Of a stretch of DNA of 64,000 nucleotides, positions 38,901 through 49,834 are shown piece after piece. The translations under genes and the position numbers were made by a program. Under the pieces are notes generated by a model. That model was given only the letters and a program-made list of their open reading frames with translations. It was not told the DNA's origin and searched no databases. The first letter of the stretch is position 1; every line of letters begins with the position of its first letter. Source of the stretch: Orthonyx spaldingii (taxonomy: Eukaryota > Chordata > Aves > Passeriformes > Orthonychidae); NCBI GenBank assembly GCA_013397795.1, contig VZTJ01000523.1, positions 4,708,764 through 4,772,763 on the forward strand, written 5' to 3'.

Positions 38901-41036
38901 TAGAGCATACAGTCTGGTTGGCCTTCTCCCTCAGCTGGTAGCACCTCTGTGCCTGCACCCTTCTCCCCTGAGCTGAACTGCTCATGAGCCAGCTCCTACA
39001 AGGGGCTCTGGGATAAGTAGGGCTTTGCTTTCGCCTCCTCGGTCATCAGAGGATTGTTGCTGTATGTTAGTTGCTATAGTTAATGTAGAGGTTAGTGCTA
39101 TGTGGTTGGGTCATTATTTTAGTGCAGTGTCCCAGTAAACTAGATCCAAGGCTCAGGAAGAAGATAAAGAAGGGGCTCGGGTTTGTCCCACAGATGCTCC
39201 GTTTTCCTGTGTTGGGGATCCTGACAAGGCTGTGTTGCTGCTGCATCGAAGGAGCCTGAGGCACAAGCCTGATCAGGGACAGCTCCTGCTCACTGGAGTG
39301 GCTGGGTGAGGTGGTGTTCATGGAAAGCCCTTTCTCTTTGCCAGGTTGGGTTCTCCAATGCTACCAGAGACCTGCTGAAATAAGACAGAGCAAAACTCTT
39401 CCCATTTCTGCAAGGGACAGTGTGGGGTTAGCAGCTGCCACTCGCTCATGAAAGTGAGCTTTATTCTTGCTCTCTCTTACCTCCAGCTCTCACAGTGAAA
39501 TCACTGAATGGCACTTCCGTGGAAAAGGACCTTCCTTGGGGTCGTGGCAGGGGCTTTGGCTCCCTTTGCCTGTGTGAATCTGTGGCCAAATCCCTCTGAG
39601 CAGGGGAGTGGCAGCAGCACCACCCCAGGTGAGCGTGAGGATGGGGATGGTGCCAATTGTGGTGTCCCAGCTCCAAGTGTCCAGTGCTCTTGTTTCTAGC
39701 CACTGATGCTGTACTGGGCTCGTTGGCTTTATTTGGCTTTGCACGTTTATTGTACTTTCTTCTTAATTATTTATGAGTGTGGATGCTCTAAATATGAAGA
39801 GGAATGGTGACTCCAGGTTTCCTTTCCTTGTGCAGTTGCATCCTTTTCATTTTGTGATTCCTTTTGTGAATCACTCTTTAGTCCATTCAAAGACAATTTT
39901 CTGTAAAACATTGACATCTAGTGGCTTTTCTGCCAAAGGAAACGATAGGGAACAAAAGTTTGACTTCAAGGTGGCCAGTCACAGTGTCACTTGAGAAAGC
40001 AAATTAATGTTCTTCTCCTCCTTACACAGCACCAAGGACATGGCAATCACACCCTGGGGGCTCAGGGCTCCTGGGCACACACTCCTTGGTGTCCTCCTCC
40101 TGGAGGAGAGGCCTTCCCTGGCAGGACAGTTTGCTTATTGAGCTACTTTAATTCCATTTGCTTAAGCAGATGGCTGGTATCCTGATGGTGTTCCTCCAGC
40201 ATCATCGAGGTGAGGCCATGGTCATGTCAGCAGAGGCTCAAAGAGCTGTGTCCATCTTCAGGCTGTGATGGTGGACAGCATTGTGGTTGATGGTGGGTAG
40301 TTTCCTCTTACAGAATGCTGTAATGCATCCTTTAATTTCTTGTTAGTCACTTAGCTCTCCTCTCATCATTTTAGTCCTGGATCAGATGAAGACAGGAGAA
40401 TAAAATAGGATTTACATGGGCTTTACCAAGGACCTCATTAGGATAGAATTGGTTTGGGGCTTCTGAGCACACCCCATTTATCTGTCCTGTGAAAGGAAAG
40501 GTTCTGTAGGAAATGCCTTCCTCAGAGATGTTACGCTGCTCTGGTGCTTGTGCATCTGAGACCCACAACTGCTCATCAGGGAACGTAGCACAGGCAGCTC
40601 CTTGCTGTCTGTGGAAGCCTGTCAGTGCAGCTCTGTTGTACAAGGAATTTTAAAGAGTCAGAGCTACCTGTGTCCTGCTTGAGTCGTGCCTTACATCCTG
40701 CGAGATACTTCAAGTATTCTCCCAAGGTCTGGGGTGAGCATCAGTTGGAGCACCAACAGGAGCATGTTGCCACATGGACAGCCCAGCACAGAGTGGAGTC
40801 TTGGGGTCCCTTGGCCTCTGCAGAGGCAACTCCTGTTAAATAGAGACAGTTCTGTGTTTGTGCAGGTAGATGCAACCCTTCCCACTCCCCCCAGGGACTT
40901 GCTCAGCCGTCCTTCACCCTGTGGAGGTGAACTCGAGGAGGAGCCTCTGCAGCAGGGCTGCTGAAAGCCTCTTAAGTGCATCTCCCAGTTTGTATTGATT
41001 TTGAGCGATAATGCGCTCCGTGCTGGAGACACACAG

Positions 41037-41070
41037 GACTAAACGCTCTGTTTTCCTCTCCCCTTGGCAG
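41037..41070 (+). promoter_or_regulatory. HS6ST2: Splice acceptor and probable branch site of the HS6ST2 last exon
   Basis: A pyrimidine tract (TTTTCCTCTCCCCTTGGCAG, 41,051-41,070) precedes the exon. GACTAAAC at 41,037-41,044 puts a candidate branch adenosine about 29 nt upstream. The open frame matching the HS6ST family starts exactly after the AG, with one base completing the previous codon, the same boundary used between TPR and N/KFYYIT in HS6ST genes. The acceptor is certain. The branch point is inferred. Confidence 0.9.
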
Positions 41071-41773
41071 GAATTTCTACTACATCACCATCCTGCGTGA
41101 CCCCGTGTCCCGATACCTGAGCGAATGGCGCCACGTCCAGCGAGGAGCAACGTGGAAGGCGTCCCTGCACGTCTGCGACGGCCGCTCCCCGACCACCGAG
41201 GAGCTGCCCAGCTGCTACACGGGGGACGACTGGTCGGGCTGTTCCCTGCAGGAGTTCATGGACTGCCCCTACAACCTGGCCAACAACCGCCAGGTCCGCA
41301 TGCTCTCCGACCTCAGCCTGGTGGGATGCTACAACCTGTCGGTCATGCCCGAGGAGCAGAGGAATAAGGTTCTGCTGGACAGTGCCAAGGAGAACCTGAA
41401 GCGGATGGCCTTCTTCGGCCTGACCGAGTTCCAGCGCAAGACTCAGTATCTCTTTGAGAAGACTTTCAACATGAACTTCATCTCGCCGTTCACGCAGTAC
41501 AATAGCACAAGGGCCTCCAGCGTGGAGATAGACAAGCAGACTCAGCAGCGCATCGAGGCCCTCAATTTTTTAGACATGGAATTGTACGATTATGCAAAAG
41601 ACCTGTTTCTGCAGCGGTACCAGTACATGCGGCAGAAGGAGCACCAGGAGGCGCGGCGGAAGCGCCAGGAGCAGCGCAAGATCCTGCGGGCCAAGCAGGC
41701 GCACCTGAGGGAGCAGGGGGAGAACGGCTCCAGCACTGACTACACGGGGAACGTGGAGCGCTGGCGGCGGTAG
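41071..41773 (+). CDS. HS6ST2: Heparan-sulfate 6-O-sulfotransferase 2, terminal coding exon (partial gene)
   Basis: This Golgi type II membrane enzyme transfers sulfate from PAPS to the 6-O position of glucosamine in heparan sulfate, tuning binding of FGFs and other ligands. The exon starts after a pyrimidine-rich acceptor ending in GGCAG. Its first base completes an Arg codon (phase 2), followed by 233 codons and TAG at 41,771. Residues 1-11 read NFYYITILRDP, within the 3'-phosphate-binding RDPVSRYLSEW motif. WRHVQRGATWK, DDWSGC, MDCPYNLANNRQVRML and LVGCYNLS follow and are hallmarks of the HS6ST family. The spellings YYITILRD, SLHVCDG, SCYTGDDWSGC and KTFNMNFISPFTQYN match HS6ST2 rather than HS6ST1 as I remember them. 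Sequons are NLS, NST and NGS. The C-terminus is a basic, probably helical segment (QKEHQEARRKRQEQRK) and then a short tail ending NVERWRR. The N-terminal exon with the anchor and 5'-PAPS loop is not in the window. Confidence 0.97.
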
Positions 41774-42304
41774 TGGGGACACCCGCCAGGCGCCCCAAAG
41801 AAGCGGAGACCGACCCAACCTGCAAACCGGAGACCACAAGGGGTGCTTCTCGAGGGTCTGGAGCAAAAAGAGGTCAAAATGTTGCCTTTGCAGTTGCCTT
41901 TGCAGTAAACGTTGTACTGTACGTGGAACACTTAATCTTAGTGTGTAATTAAATTGTCCTTTTTAGGTTTGTTGGATTATTTATGAAATGCAGGAGCCGA
42001 CTCGGCTCATCGGAAATGTTTGCTTGGACGTTTATTTAAAAGAAGTGAAAGAAAAAAAAAAATCCTTAAATTAGTTATGAGTACAAAACAGGATGCTGGA
42101 AAATGTTTATGATGCTCGGCTGAAATCTATCTGGGAAGCAAACTCATTTCCTAATAACGAGCATTTAGCATACTTTCACAATACAGTATATGAACAAAAC
42201 CTTTTCCCTTTGATTTTGTCTTAATTTTATTTTAATAATATGTTTTCAAGGGCACCAACTGCTTATGATATTTACCCCATTAATGAGTGGACGATGAAGG
42301 GAAC

Positions 42305-42310
42305 AATAAA
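42305..42310 (+). terminator. HS6ST2: Possible proximal polyadenylation signal AATAAA
   Basis: GAACAATAAAGGTCTG lies about 535 bases after the stop codon, with a T-rich stretch (GACTAGTTTTATGTATAG) 20 bases later. Together with an ATTAAA variant at 41,948-41,953 it could give a short 3'UTR isoform. Usage cannot be judged from sequence alone. Confidence 0.4.
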
Positions 42311-43902
42311 GGTCTGAAAATTATCGACTAGTTTTATGTATAGTATTGGCTTTTAAAATGAATAGAAGTAATTTCTCTAGTTATATAAATATTTAAAATT
42401 TTAAACTTTTTCTACCTACTGCTGTTTAGAGTTTTAAGCTTGGTCTATCTCATATTAAAAAAAAAGGAAAAAAAAAAAAGACATACATACTTTTCTGAAC
42501 TCAGTGCCGATGTTATAGACACTGTTTCCAGAGTTTTTCAGGGCAGTATGATTTTAACCATTCTGGAAAAGTTACAGCACATTCTCATGTTTGTTTCATA
42601 AAGCCTTCTCCAAATTACAATCCTGTGACAGTGTCTCATTTTAAGTCTTTCTTACCCATTAGAATACATAATGCTGAATTTATCATTCCTTAATAATTGG
42701 TGGTATAAACTAGATGAAATTATGTTGCCGATATTTGTGTAGTGTCTTTAAAAAGTCATAAAACTCTCTAATCCCAGCAATATTATGAAGAGGATTGCTC
42801 AACTGAAGTAGATTTACACTTGAATTAGGATTTACTTCCAGTAAATCTTTGCTACACCAGATAAGAACAGGGCTTTTTTTTTTTTCCTATGCTCTTGAGC
42901 CCTTCATAGTGATGACAGACGAGGACTGAACACGACGGAAGCCGGTTTTTCCATAGCCATAGTTACCCAGGAGGAGAAGGAGGAGGATGTGTGGTGCATG
43001 GGGTGCAGCAGCTTGCTCCCGAGCAGGCTTTACTGGGGCTCAGGGTGCACAGCCAGAGCGGGGTCTATACCCGCAGACCCACAGGGAGAGCAGACGGGGC
43101 ACGTGCTGTGAGGGGCTCCTATAAATTTCTATGCAAAAAAATATAAACCTCTGCAAGGCTTGGGCCAGACATTCAGCAAGTTCAGAACATCTGTCCTGCA
43201 GTGCTGCCGAGCTTGGCGCTGAGCGGAGACACCCGAAAAGGGCCCTCTGTGTCCCCGGGGACACGATGCTTACAAGGCTCACTTGCATTGTTGCCTTTCA
43301 CCTGTAATACTCTATACACCATGAAGGCAGGGGGGCAGAAAATGAGGCAGAAGGCTTTAAAAACATCTTACAGCTCCACGCCTAAGTTACCTGGAAGTGG
43401 TTTTACATCTGATGTTGTGTGGCAGCCTGGGGGCAGCAACCCTGCCAGGGGCAAGGGGAGAGCAAAGCAGCAGCAAACCAATACCCTGCATTAGCAGCTT
43501 CGAGAAGAGAATAACTTCATGTGCAGCAATTTTTTTTTTAAATGAGAACTGCAGTTGCCAATATGATGTCTCAATTGTATTTTGGTTTTCACGGGGGAGA
43601 ATGATTCGCTCTTGAAACTGAAAGGCACTGCTGTAAACAGGACTTAACTGTGGGCGAGCTGGAGGCCTGTTGCAGGAGGTGCATCTTGTTTTTATGCTGT
43701 GGTGTGCATGGTTTACAGAGACTAGTTGCATTTTCTTTGTGTATACTGTTTATTGTATATAGGGGCTGTACGAATATAAGGATACCATTTTGTCATAACC
43801 ATATCAAATTCTACTGATTTCCACTGTAGATGCTGTCTTATTGTGTAGATTTACAGGCCAATCCACTGACTTTGATTGTGTAATTTAACAATAGAACTGA
43901 TA

Positions 43903-43908
43903 AATAAA
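43903..43908 (+). terminator. HS6ST2: Distal polyadenylation signal AATAAA of HS6ST2
   Basis: The canonical AATAAA lies in GATAAATAAAATTTAAC and is followed within 20-50 bases by a T/GT-rich stretch (ATTTTCATGTGATTATTTCTTTTTCTG). That is the expected arrangement for cleavage near 43,925. The sequence then changes character, and no further plausible 3'UTR signal is seen before the CR1 fragment at 44,360. Confidence 0.7.
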
Positions 43909-44359
43909 ATTTAACTACAGACTTCTGATTTTCATGTGATTATTTCTTTTTCTGCACAGTGCAGAATGGATGGTAATTCTGACATGAGTGAAATAGCAGT
44001 TGACAGCAGGTATGTGAGTTTGAAGTCACGGCTTTCCTGAAGTGTATTTAAACTACAGCTTTCAAGGGTAAAGTCACTTTGGGCTTTTGTCTGGTTTAGG
44101 GGTTACTGCAGAGGTTTTGGTTTCTTTTCTGAGCAGCCCTTAGAAAAACAAGCTGTGTTTTCTGGTGATTTTAAATATGATTGTTAATGGTCTGCAGTGT
44201 TAAGGAATTCTGTGTGTACATGTATGTGTGTGTACGCATATTATTATTTTTTATCCTTTATGAGATACCCACCCTCCATTTTGACTCTGGAGGGTGCTGC
44301 CTAGCCACTGACTTCCAGTGCATCCCACTGTATCCCTCCTGGGGGCACACAAAAAAAAT

Positions 44360-44730
44360 TCACAGGGACACCTTCCACTACCCCAGGTTGCTCCAAGCCC
44401 TGTCCAACCTGGCCTTGAACACTTCCAGGGATGGGACATCCACAGTTTCTTGGAGCAACCTGTGCCAGGGCCTCCCCACCCTCACAGAGAGGAATTTCTT
44501 CTCAATATCTTATGTGTATCTTCTCTCTTTCAGTTTAAAGCCATTCCTCCTTGTCCTATCACTCGTTGCCCTTGTCAAGACTCCCTCTTCAGCTCTCTTG
44601 AGACCCTTTAGGCACTGGAAGGGGCTCTGAGGTCTCCCAGAGCCTTCTCCAGGCTGGATACCCCCAGCTCTCTCAGCCTGTCTCCAGAGCAGAGGTTCTC
44701 CAGCCCTCTGAGCATCTTCTTGGCCAGAGA
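44360..44730 (-). mobile_element. CR1 LINE 3'-region fragment, reverse orientation
   Basis: Read on the minus strand, this stretch gives the typical avian CR1 3' section: GAGGCTGAGAGAGCT, CTGGAGAAGGCTCTGGGAGACC, then GGCCAGGTTGGACAGGGC and TTGGAGCAACCTGG, followed by GTGGAAGGTGTCCCTG. The terminal short tandem tail is absent, and the 5' side is truncated within the region equivalent to the end of ORF2. It lies about 430 bases beyond the HS6ST2 polyadenylation signal. It is an old insertion with no coding capacity. Confidence 0.9.
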
Positions 44731-47700
44731 TGCCACAAAGATACTTTTTTACACTTTGAATGGAGGCATTTTTTTCTTGGCGGCTATAAAAGATCCACAG
44801 GTTTGCCAGGCTTGCAGCAGGACAGTTGACATGAAGGTATCCACGGGAGACTTTGCCTTGATCTGCTGGAACTGCCCTGTGAGGACAGAGCTGCCCTTCT
44901 CCTGTGAGTACCTGCAGGGGCATCTTACCTCTGTGAGGCTTTTTGAGCCCTGGGGAGCAGGGAGTGAAGGGGTCTGCCAGTAAATCTGCATTTGGCTTTA
45001 TAGGCAGGTCTGTTAGTGCACTGAGAGAGCTGCTGCAGGAGCTGCTAATGGGATAGAGGTCATGCAGGATGCCTCCCTGCAGCTAAGAAAGCACCCAGCA
45101 GTGAAGTCTGGCATAAAACCAATTGGGATTGTCTTTTGAGGAGAGGAATTTGACAGCTGAGAAAACTCTTACTGCAGGAGAGGAAGGATGGAGAAGTGGG
45201 GGATGTGTTTGGAGAGACAAACTTCAGAAGCTGAGGAGCTACAGCAGTGAGTCAAGTAGCTCTCAAAGCCTCTGGCGAGTTTTGAAAAGCCTGGAGACAC
45301 ATTAAGAAAACTTCAGAGCACTGAGATGCCTCTTTAAGTTTCCTGGGATGGAAAGGGGTGTCAGCACCTCCGGCACTGCCAGCATCCACCCAGGCCGGTC
45401 GGTGTGGAGCCGAGGGCTGTTTTAGAGATGGAGACATGTAGTGCTAATATTAATGTTAAAGAGAAAGTCTTGGTTCCTTTTGGCCTCCAAAAGATTGGAA
45501 AGTTGATAACTGTGAGACCTGTGTGGCCTTGCAAAGGGCTGTATTTGGGGCTACTAGGTTGGGACTAAAGCTTTCCTAAAGGGTACCTGGTATGTAAAGG
45601 TTATTGAAAGTGAACTGGTCAGCTGATTTTTGTCAATGACCTTTGCATCCTTTTTATATGGCATATGATCCATTTTAGTGTGTTGTAATACATGTTTGTT
45701 TCCAGTGATACCATTTTTGAGTAAAAATGAACGAATGGGCTTTCTCATGTAGTTTTTAAAAGTCACACATTATCCAAAATGATCAGAGCCATGAATAACA
45801 CCTGACTGATACCAGTGCAATTGCTGCTTCAGCTGTTTCTGCTCACGAAATCAGTGGGGAGGGGAGAAGAAAACCTGATACATCTCGTCTCTTAAATTTG
45901 AGCCAGAAATAGCAGGTAATTGAGGGAACCTGTCAAACTAATGCAAACCTTCAGCTGCAGCCCTGAGCTGCCAGGCTGGCCTAGAACTCCCAAGAGCCAC
46001 AGAGAGCAGCTCAGGGTGGAGAGGTCATCCTTACAGAGATGTCTCCTGCAGAAGTAATATTTTCCAAGCAGGTGAGAAATTTAAATCTTCCACTTACTAA
46101 AAATATCCCTGTCTCCAGTGCATTTTGGTGAAGCTGGGGATGGTTTGGTTATTGCTGGACCCTGCTGGGGTGGCAGTGCCTGGTAGGGGAAAAGTGAAGG
46201 GTCCTTTGCAAGTGGGAATGGGGGTACTGGGATGGGAACCTGGGATCTCCTGCCTCCAGAGTGGATGGAGCACTGCCAAACCAAGCTGTGATCCAAATGA
46301 GGGTGGGCTCCAGGCTCTGGAGGCAGCTGGCACTGTGTCCTTCCTGCCCCGCTGGCAGCTGTGGCTCCATGGAGGAGCAGCCTGCACAAACCTTCCCGAC
46401 CAAATAGCACAGCATCTGAGCTCTTACCTATGAAATTCAATTCTGGGTTTCCTAAAGCAATCTCCCTGTTCCACCAGCCTCATCAGGGAAGAGTGTAATT
46501 TCATTTAATCCATTTCTTGAGTTCAGAGCGAACGGCGGTGCCATCATGCTAATATCACTGCTCTGCCATCTCTGGAGATGGAGTGACAAGTTTGGGCCTG
46601 AAATTGAATTTGGCTCTGAGCTTCCAGAGGATCTATCAGCCAAATTACCCGTGGTCTCTACCCAGCAGCTCTGTCATGCAGTTTAGCTCTGTGAGGATAC
46701 ATTAGGCCAGGCAGGAGAGGTTATACCGCTTTGTGTTTGGGGAGCAATGGAATGCTGAAACAATATATATGCAAAGCAATCAAAATAGTTACAGTGAGGG
46801 CTGTGTTCATTTTCAGGATAATACAACCACTGCCTTTTGGTATCCTCGGCTATTTTAATTTATTTATTCCCTCATATGACTGCAAATAAGGTTTTCACTT
46901 GATAGGATGTGCACAAGCAGTTGTGGACATAAACCTCTACATAAGCTATAGAGGTTAATGTCAAATATATGTATTTTGTGATGGGCATTCATGGACAGAG
47001 GGATGCAAATAGATGCTGGCACAGCACTCACTTGAGCCCTCATTCTCATAACTGTCTCAGCTCCACAGCATCAGATGGTGGCCAATGGCACAACATTTGT
47101 TTTGCCAGTGAATAGCAAGTTTTCTGATAAATGAAGTTTGGGAATGATGAGAATTTTAGTGGGAAAAGGATGAGTTCAAGGGATATTTAGACCAAAGGAA
47201 AGGTGAGATTTTTGGAACAGCTCTAGATTTTGAGATTCTCAGCTCACACTTCATTATCCCTCTTTGAAATTACATTCTTCTTTTAAATGCTGTCTTTAGA
47301 TTGTAAAGGCAACCTGTAATGAGTTCAAATGATCCACAAGCTGAATTAAACCTTTGATTTCAGGTTAAATGGTTCAGCGTGACTTAGGATAGAAATATTG
47401 TGACCTTCCCCTTTCAAAACATCCTACAAAAATAAACTGCTGGTTTTGGGGTGGGCTGTGGCTGTAGGGGTTCTCTCTCCCCTTTGCAATCACTGCTTGG
47501 TACTTGATACAGCAACAGCTCTGTAATGTTATTAATATTAGGTGAAGCACGTGGAAAGTATTCTTTTGTGCCACATAAGCAGGTGAATACGGGGGTTATG
47601 CCTCATGGGAGATGTGTGCTCCACAGGGGCAAACTGGGAATTTCCCCCTCTGGGCATGGCAAGCTGGGAAGCGTATTAATAGACATCATTACATTAGAAT

Positions 47701-49816
47701 AATTGCTGTGGAATCAGCAAGCGCGTACATAATCTTTAATGCCTGGGAAATCTCACACAGTTTCAAAATAATTAAAAGTGGGATTAATCTAGATGCCAGA
47801 CAACGCCTGCCTAATTACTAATGAATAAAGCTGTCTGAATGGCTGCAGCACCCTCAGCAGCATCAGTCTTTGAAGTCAATCCCCCGCTAATGGGCAACAG
47901 GGCAGGGGGCCGGCCCAGTCCCTGTCCCTGTCCCCGCAGGCTGTGACTGTCTGGAGGTCGGTGAGAGCCCACCCTGCCGGGGATGCTCTGGGGCGATGCT
48001 GCTGCGGGTCTGGGGGCACGGGATACGCCCAGCCCAGCCGTCCTGGAGCATCCCTGGTTGTGCAGGTGCGCTCTGCCTGTGGCTGAGAGCTGGCCCCAAA
48101 CCGGCCCCGCGGCAGGGATTTGGGACAGAGGGGTGTAGAAAGTGATTCTGTGTCCGGGTAAGAAAACACACCTGGGCAGGGGCCCTCAGCACCAACTCAC
48201 ATCCCAAATACCAGCCCGGCAAAACCCCTCCCGTCAAACCCCCAGGCTGGCTGGGCCTGGTGGTGGCTCACGACTCACAGCCTGGGCCAGGCAGGAACTT
48301 CTGCTCTCAGGAGCAGCTTCACGGTTTTATGAGGCTGTAAATACATAAAGAGCCAGAATCCTGCCCTCAGGGAAGATGCTGTGATGCACATCCCAGCTGA
48401 GCCCGGTGATCCTGGGAACACGCTGGCACAGCTGGGACACACTGGCTGCGTGGCAGGCTCTGGCGTGGAGAAGCCTCTGCATCCACATTGACCCCAGGTG
48501 CCACTGTCTGGTGCCCAGTGTGCCCCATGGCTGTGCTCCCCAAAGGTGTTTGCAGACACCAGCCACAGATTTAGTCATTACTGGGATTTGTGTGTGTTCT
48601 CTGAAGAACTGCCACACCTGGAGTAACTCCTGCTGCTGGACTGAAGGCCAGTGTAAGGAAATCCCCTTTCCTCTCTTCCCACTGCTGGGAGTTTAGTCAT
48701 GACATGGGATAATCTCTGCTGCTGCTGGGAAGTGCATTTGCTGCCACCTTTGCCCCATTTGTTGTAATCCTTTGAGGGTTTTTATGGACATGTGTTTATT
48801 TTGATTCAATAGAAAATCACATGGTTGGCCCCTCAGATCAGACGGGCTAATTGCTGGAGTGGACAGATGAGTGCAATGAGCTGGTGTGGGTGTATTGCTT
48901 ATTTATATTTATAGAAGTTACGTGTGCTTCCTGGAAGTAATGAATTGTGAATAAAAAGTAGCGTCATGCTGAATTTTTAAAATACAGAAAAATATATTCT
49001 CACAGTACAAATGTATGGGAATGATGAGGAGGGAATCACAGAACTGTGCTCCAGTGTCTGAGTTTGCAAACGGAGGACTCACACCTGGAGGTGGCCTGGG
49101 TGGTGCTAGGTACCCCTGTTGTTGGCAGGCAGCTAAGCCAAGAGGTGACACGTGGGCAGCTATTGCCAAGAGGAATGGTGGAGAGCTCTTCTCCTAGCCA
49201 AGGAGCCTGGAATGTGACCATCATTCTGGAAATCACTAAAGATCTGTGAGCTGTGAGTGGGCTGATCCCCTCAGCAGAGAGATGCCTTTGGGCCCTCACA
49301 CCTAGGGCTGCTCCAGGAGGGTGAGTGGGGGCACAGAGAAGGACAGACAGTGTCCGTGGTGAGTCCTGGTCACAGCCCTGTGCCCCTCTGCCCTGCCACA
49401 CCGTGGGTGTGTATTTCAGCTGCATCCATCCTGGGATTGCTCACGGACCCCTCAGTCCAGCCATGCCGGACCCTGCCCAGGGAGCCCACGTGCACCAGGC
49501 TCTGCCAAAATAGCACTGCCTGTTGGGGCTGATTCCATGTGCCAGGGAGGCACTGCCAGCACCACACCAGGCAGAGGGGGCACGGCTGGCAGCAGCAGCT
49601 TTCCCAAGCTGTCCCTTCCATCGTGGAGAGAACACAAGTTACAGTTAAGGACGTCCTGCCTTCCTCAGGTGCCCTTCAGAGCACGTTCCGCACCATGGCT
49701 GCCTGGCCGTGTGTGCCCGTGGCGTGTGGGTGGCTCTGCAGGGTCGCTGTGGTGCTGCTGACTCACACACAGTGCCACTTCCCCTTGCCAGCCGGTCACA
49801 CCATTGCAATGCTGCC

Positions 49817-49834
49817 TTTTTTTTTTTTTTTTTT
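49817..49834. repeat. Poly-T tract (T18)
   Basis: Eighteen T in the intergenic region between HS6ST2 and the CpG island. No adjacent element was recognised and no target-site duplication is evident. Confidence 0.9.

Larger units (their letters stand above)
1..41070 (+). other. HS6ST2: HS6ST2 intron (3' part of a long intron)
   Basis: No sequence matching the N-terminal half of HS6ST2 (anchor, PAPS 5' loop, DWTELTNC-type motif) was found in these 41 kb, so the whole stretch should be intron upstream of the last exon. HS6ST genes are known for a very long intron before this exon. The open frames here lack recognisable domains and overlap each other on both strands. Mammalian HS6ST2 has alternatively spliced cassette exons, and such an exon could be hidden here, but none could be identified with confidence. 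The main contents are described in separate entries: CpG-rich patches, AT-rich conserved-looking tracts, a CR1 element and poly-T tracts. Confidence 0.85.
41774..43930 (+). other. HS6ST2: HS6ST2 3' untranslated region
   Basis: From the TAG stop to the distal polyadenylation signal there are about 2.15 kb of AT-rich sequence with many stops in all frames and several ATTTA pentamers (for example in the 41,980-42,400 stretch). Homopolymer A runs lie near 42,050 and 42,460-42,478, and a T run near 42,877-42,887. The final 200 bases (43,730-43,930) are especially AT-rich, as in many conserved brain-gene 3'UTR ends. The 3' boundary is inferred from the AATAAA signal and is uncertain by tens of bases. 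Confidence 0.75.

Noticed and set aside
44181..44923. Plus-strand 149-codon and minus-strand 137-codon frames
   Set aside because: They lie across the reverse-oriented CR1 fragment and its flanks and have no independent support.
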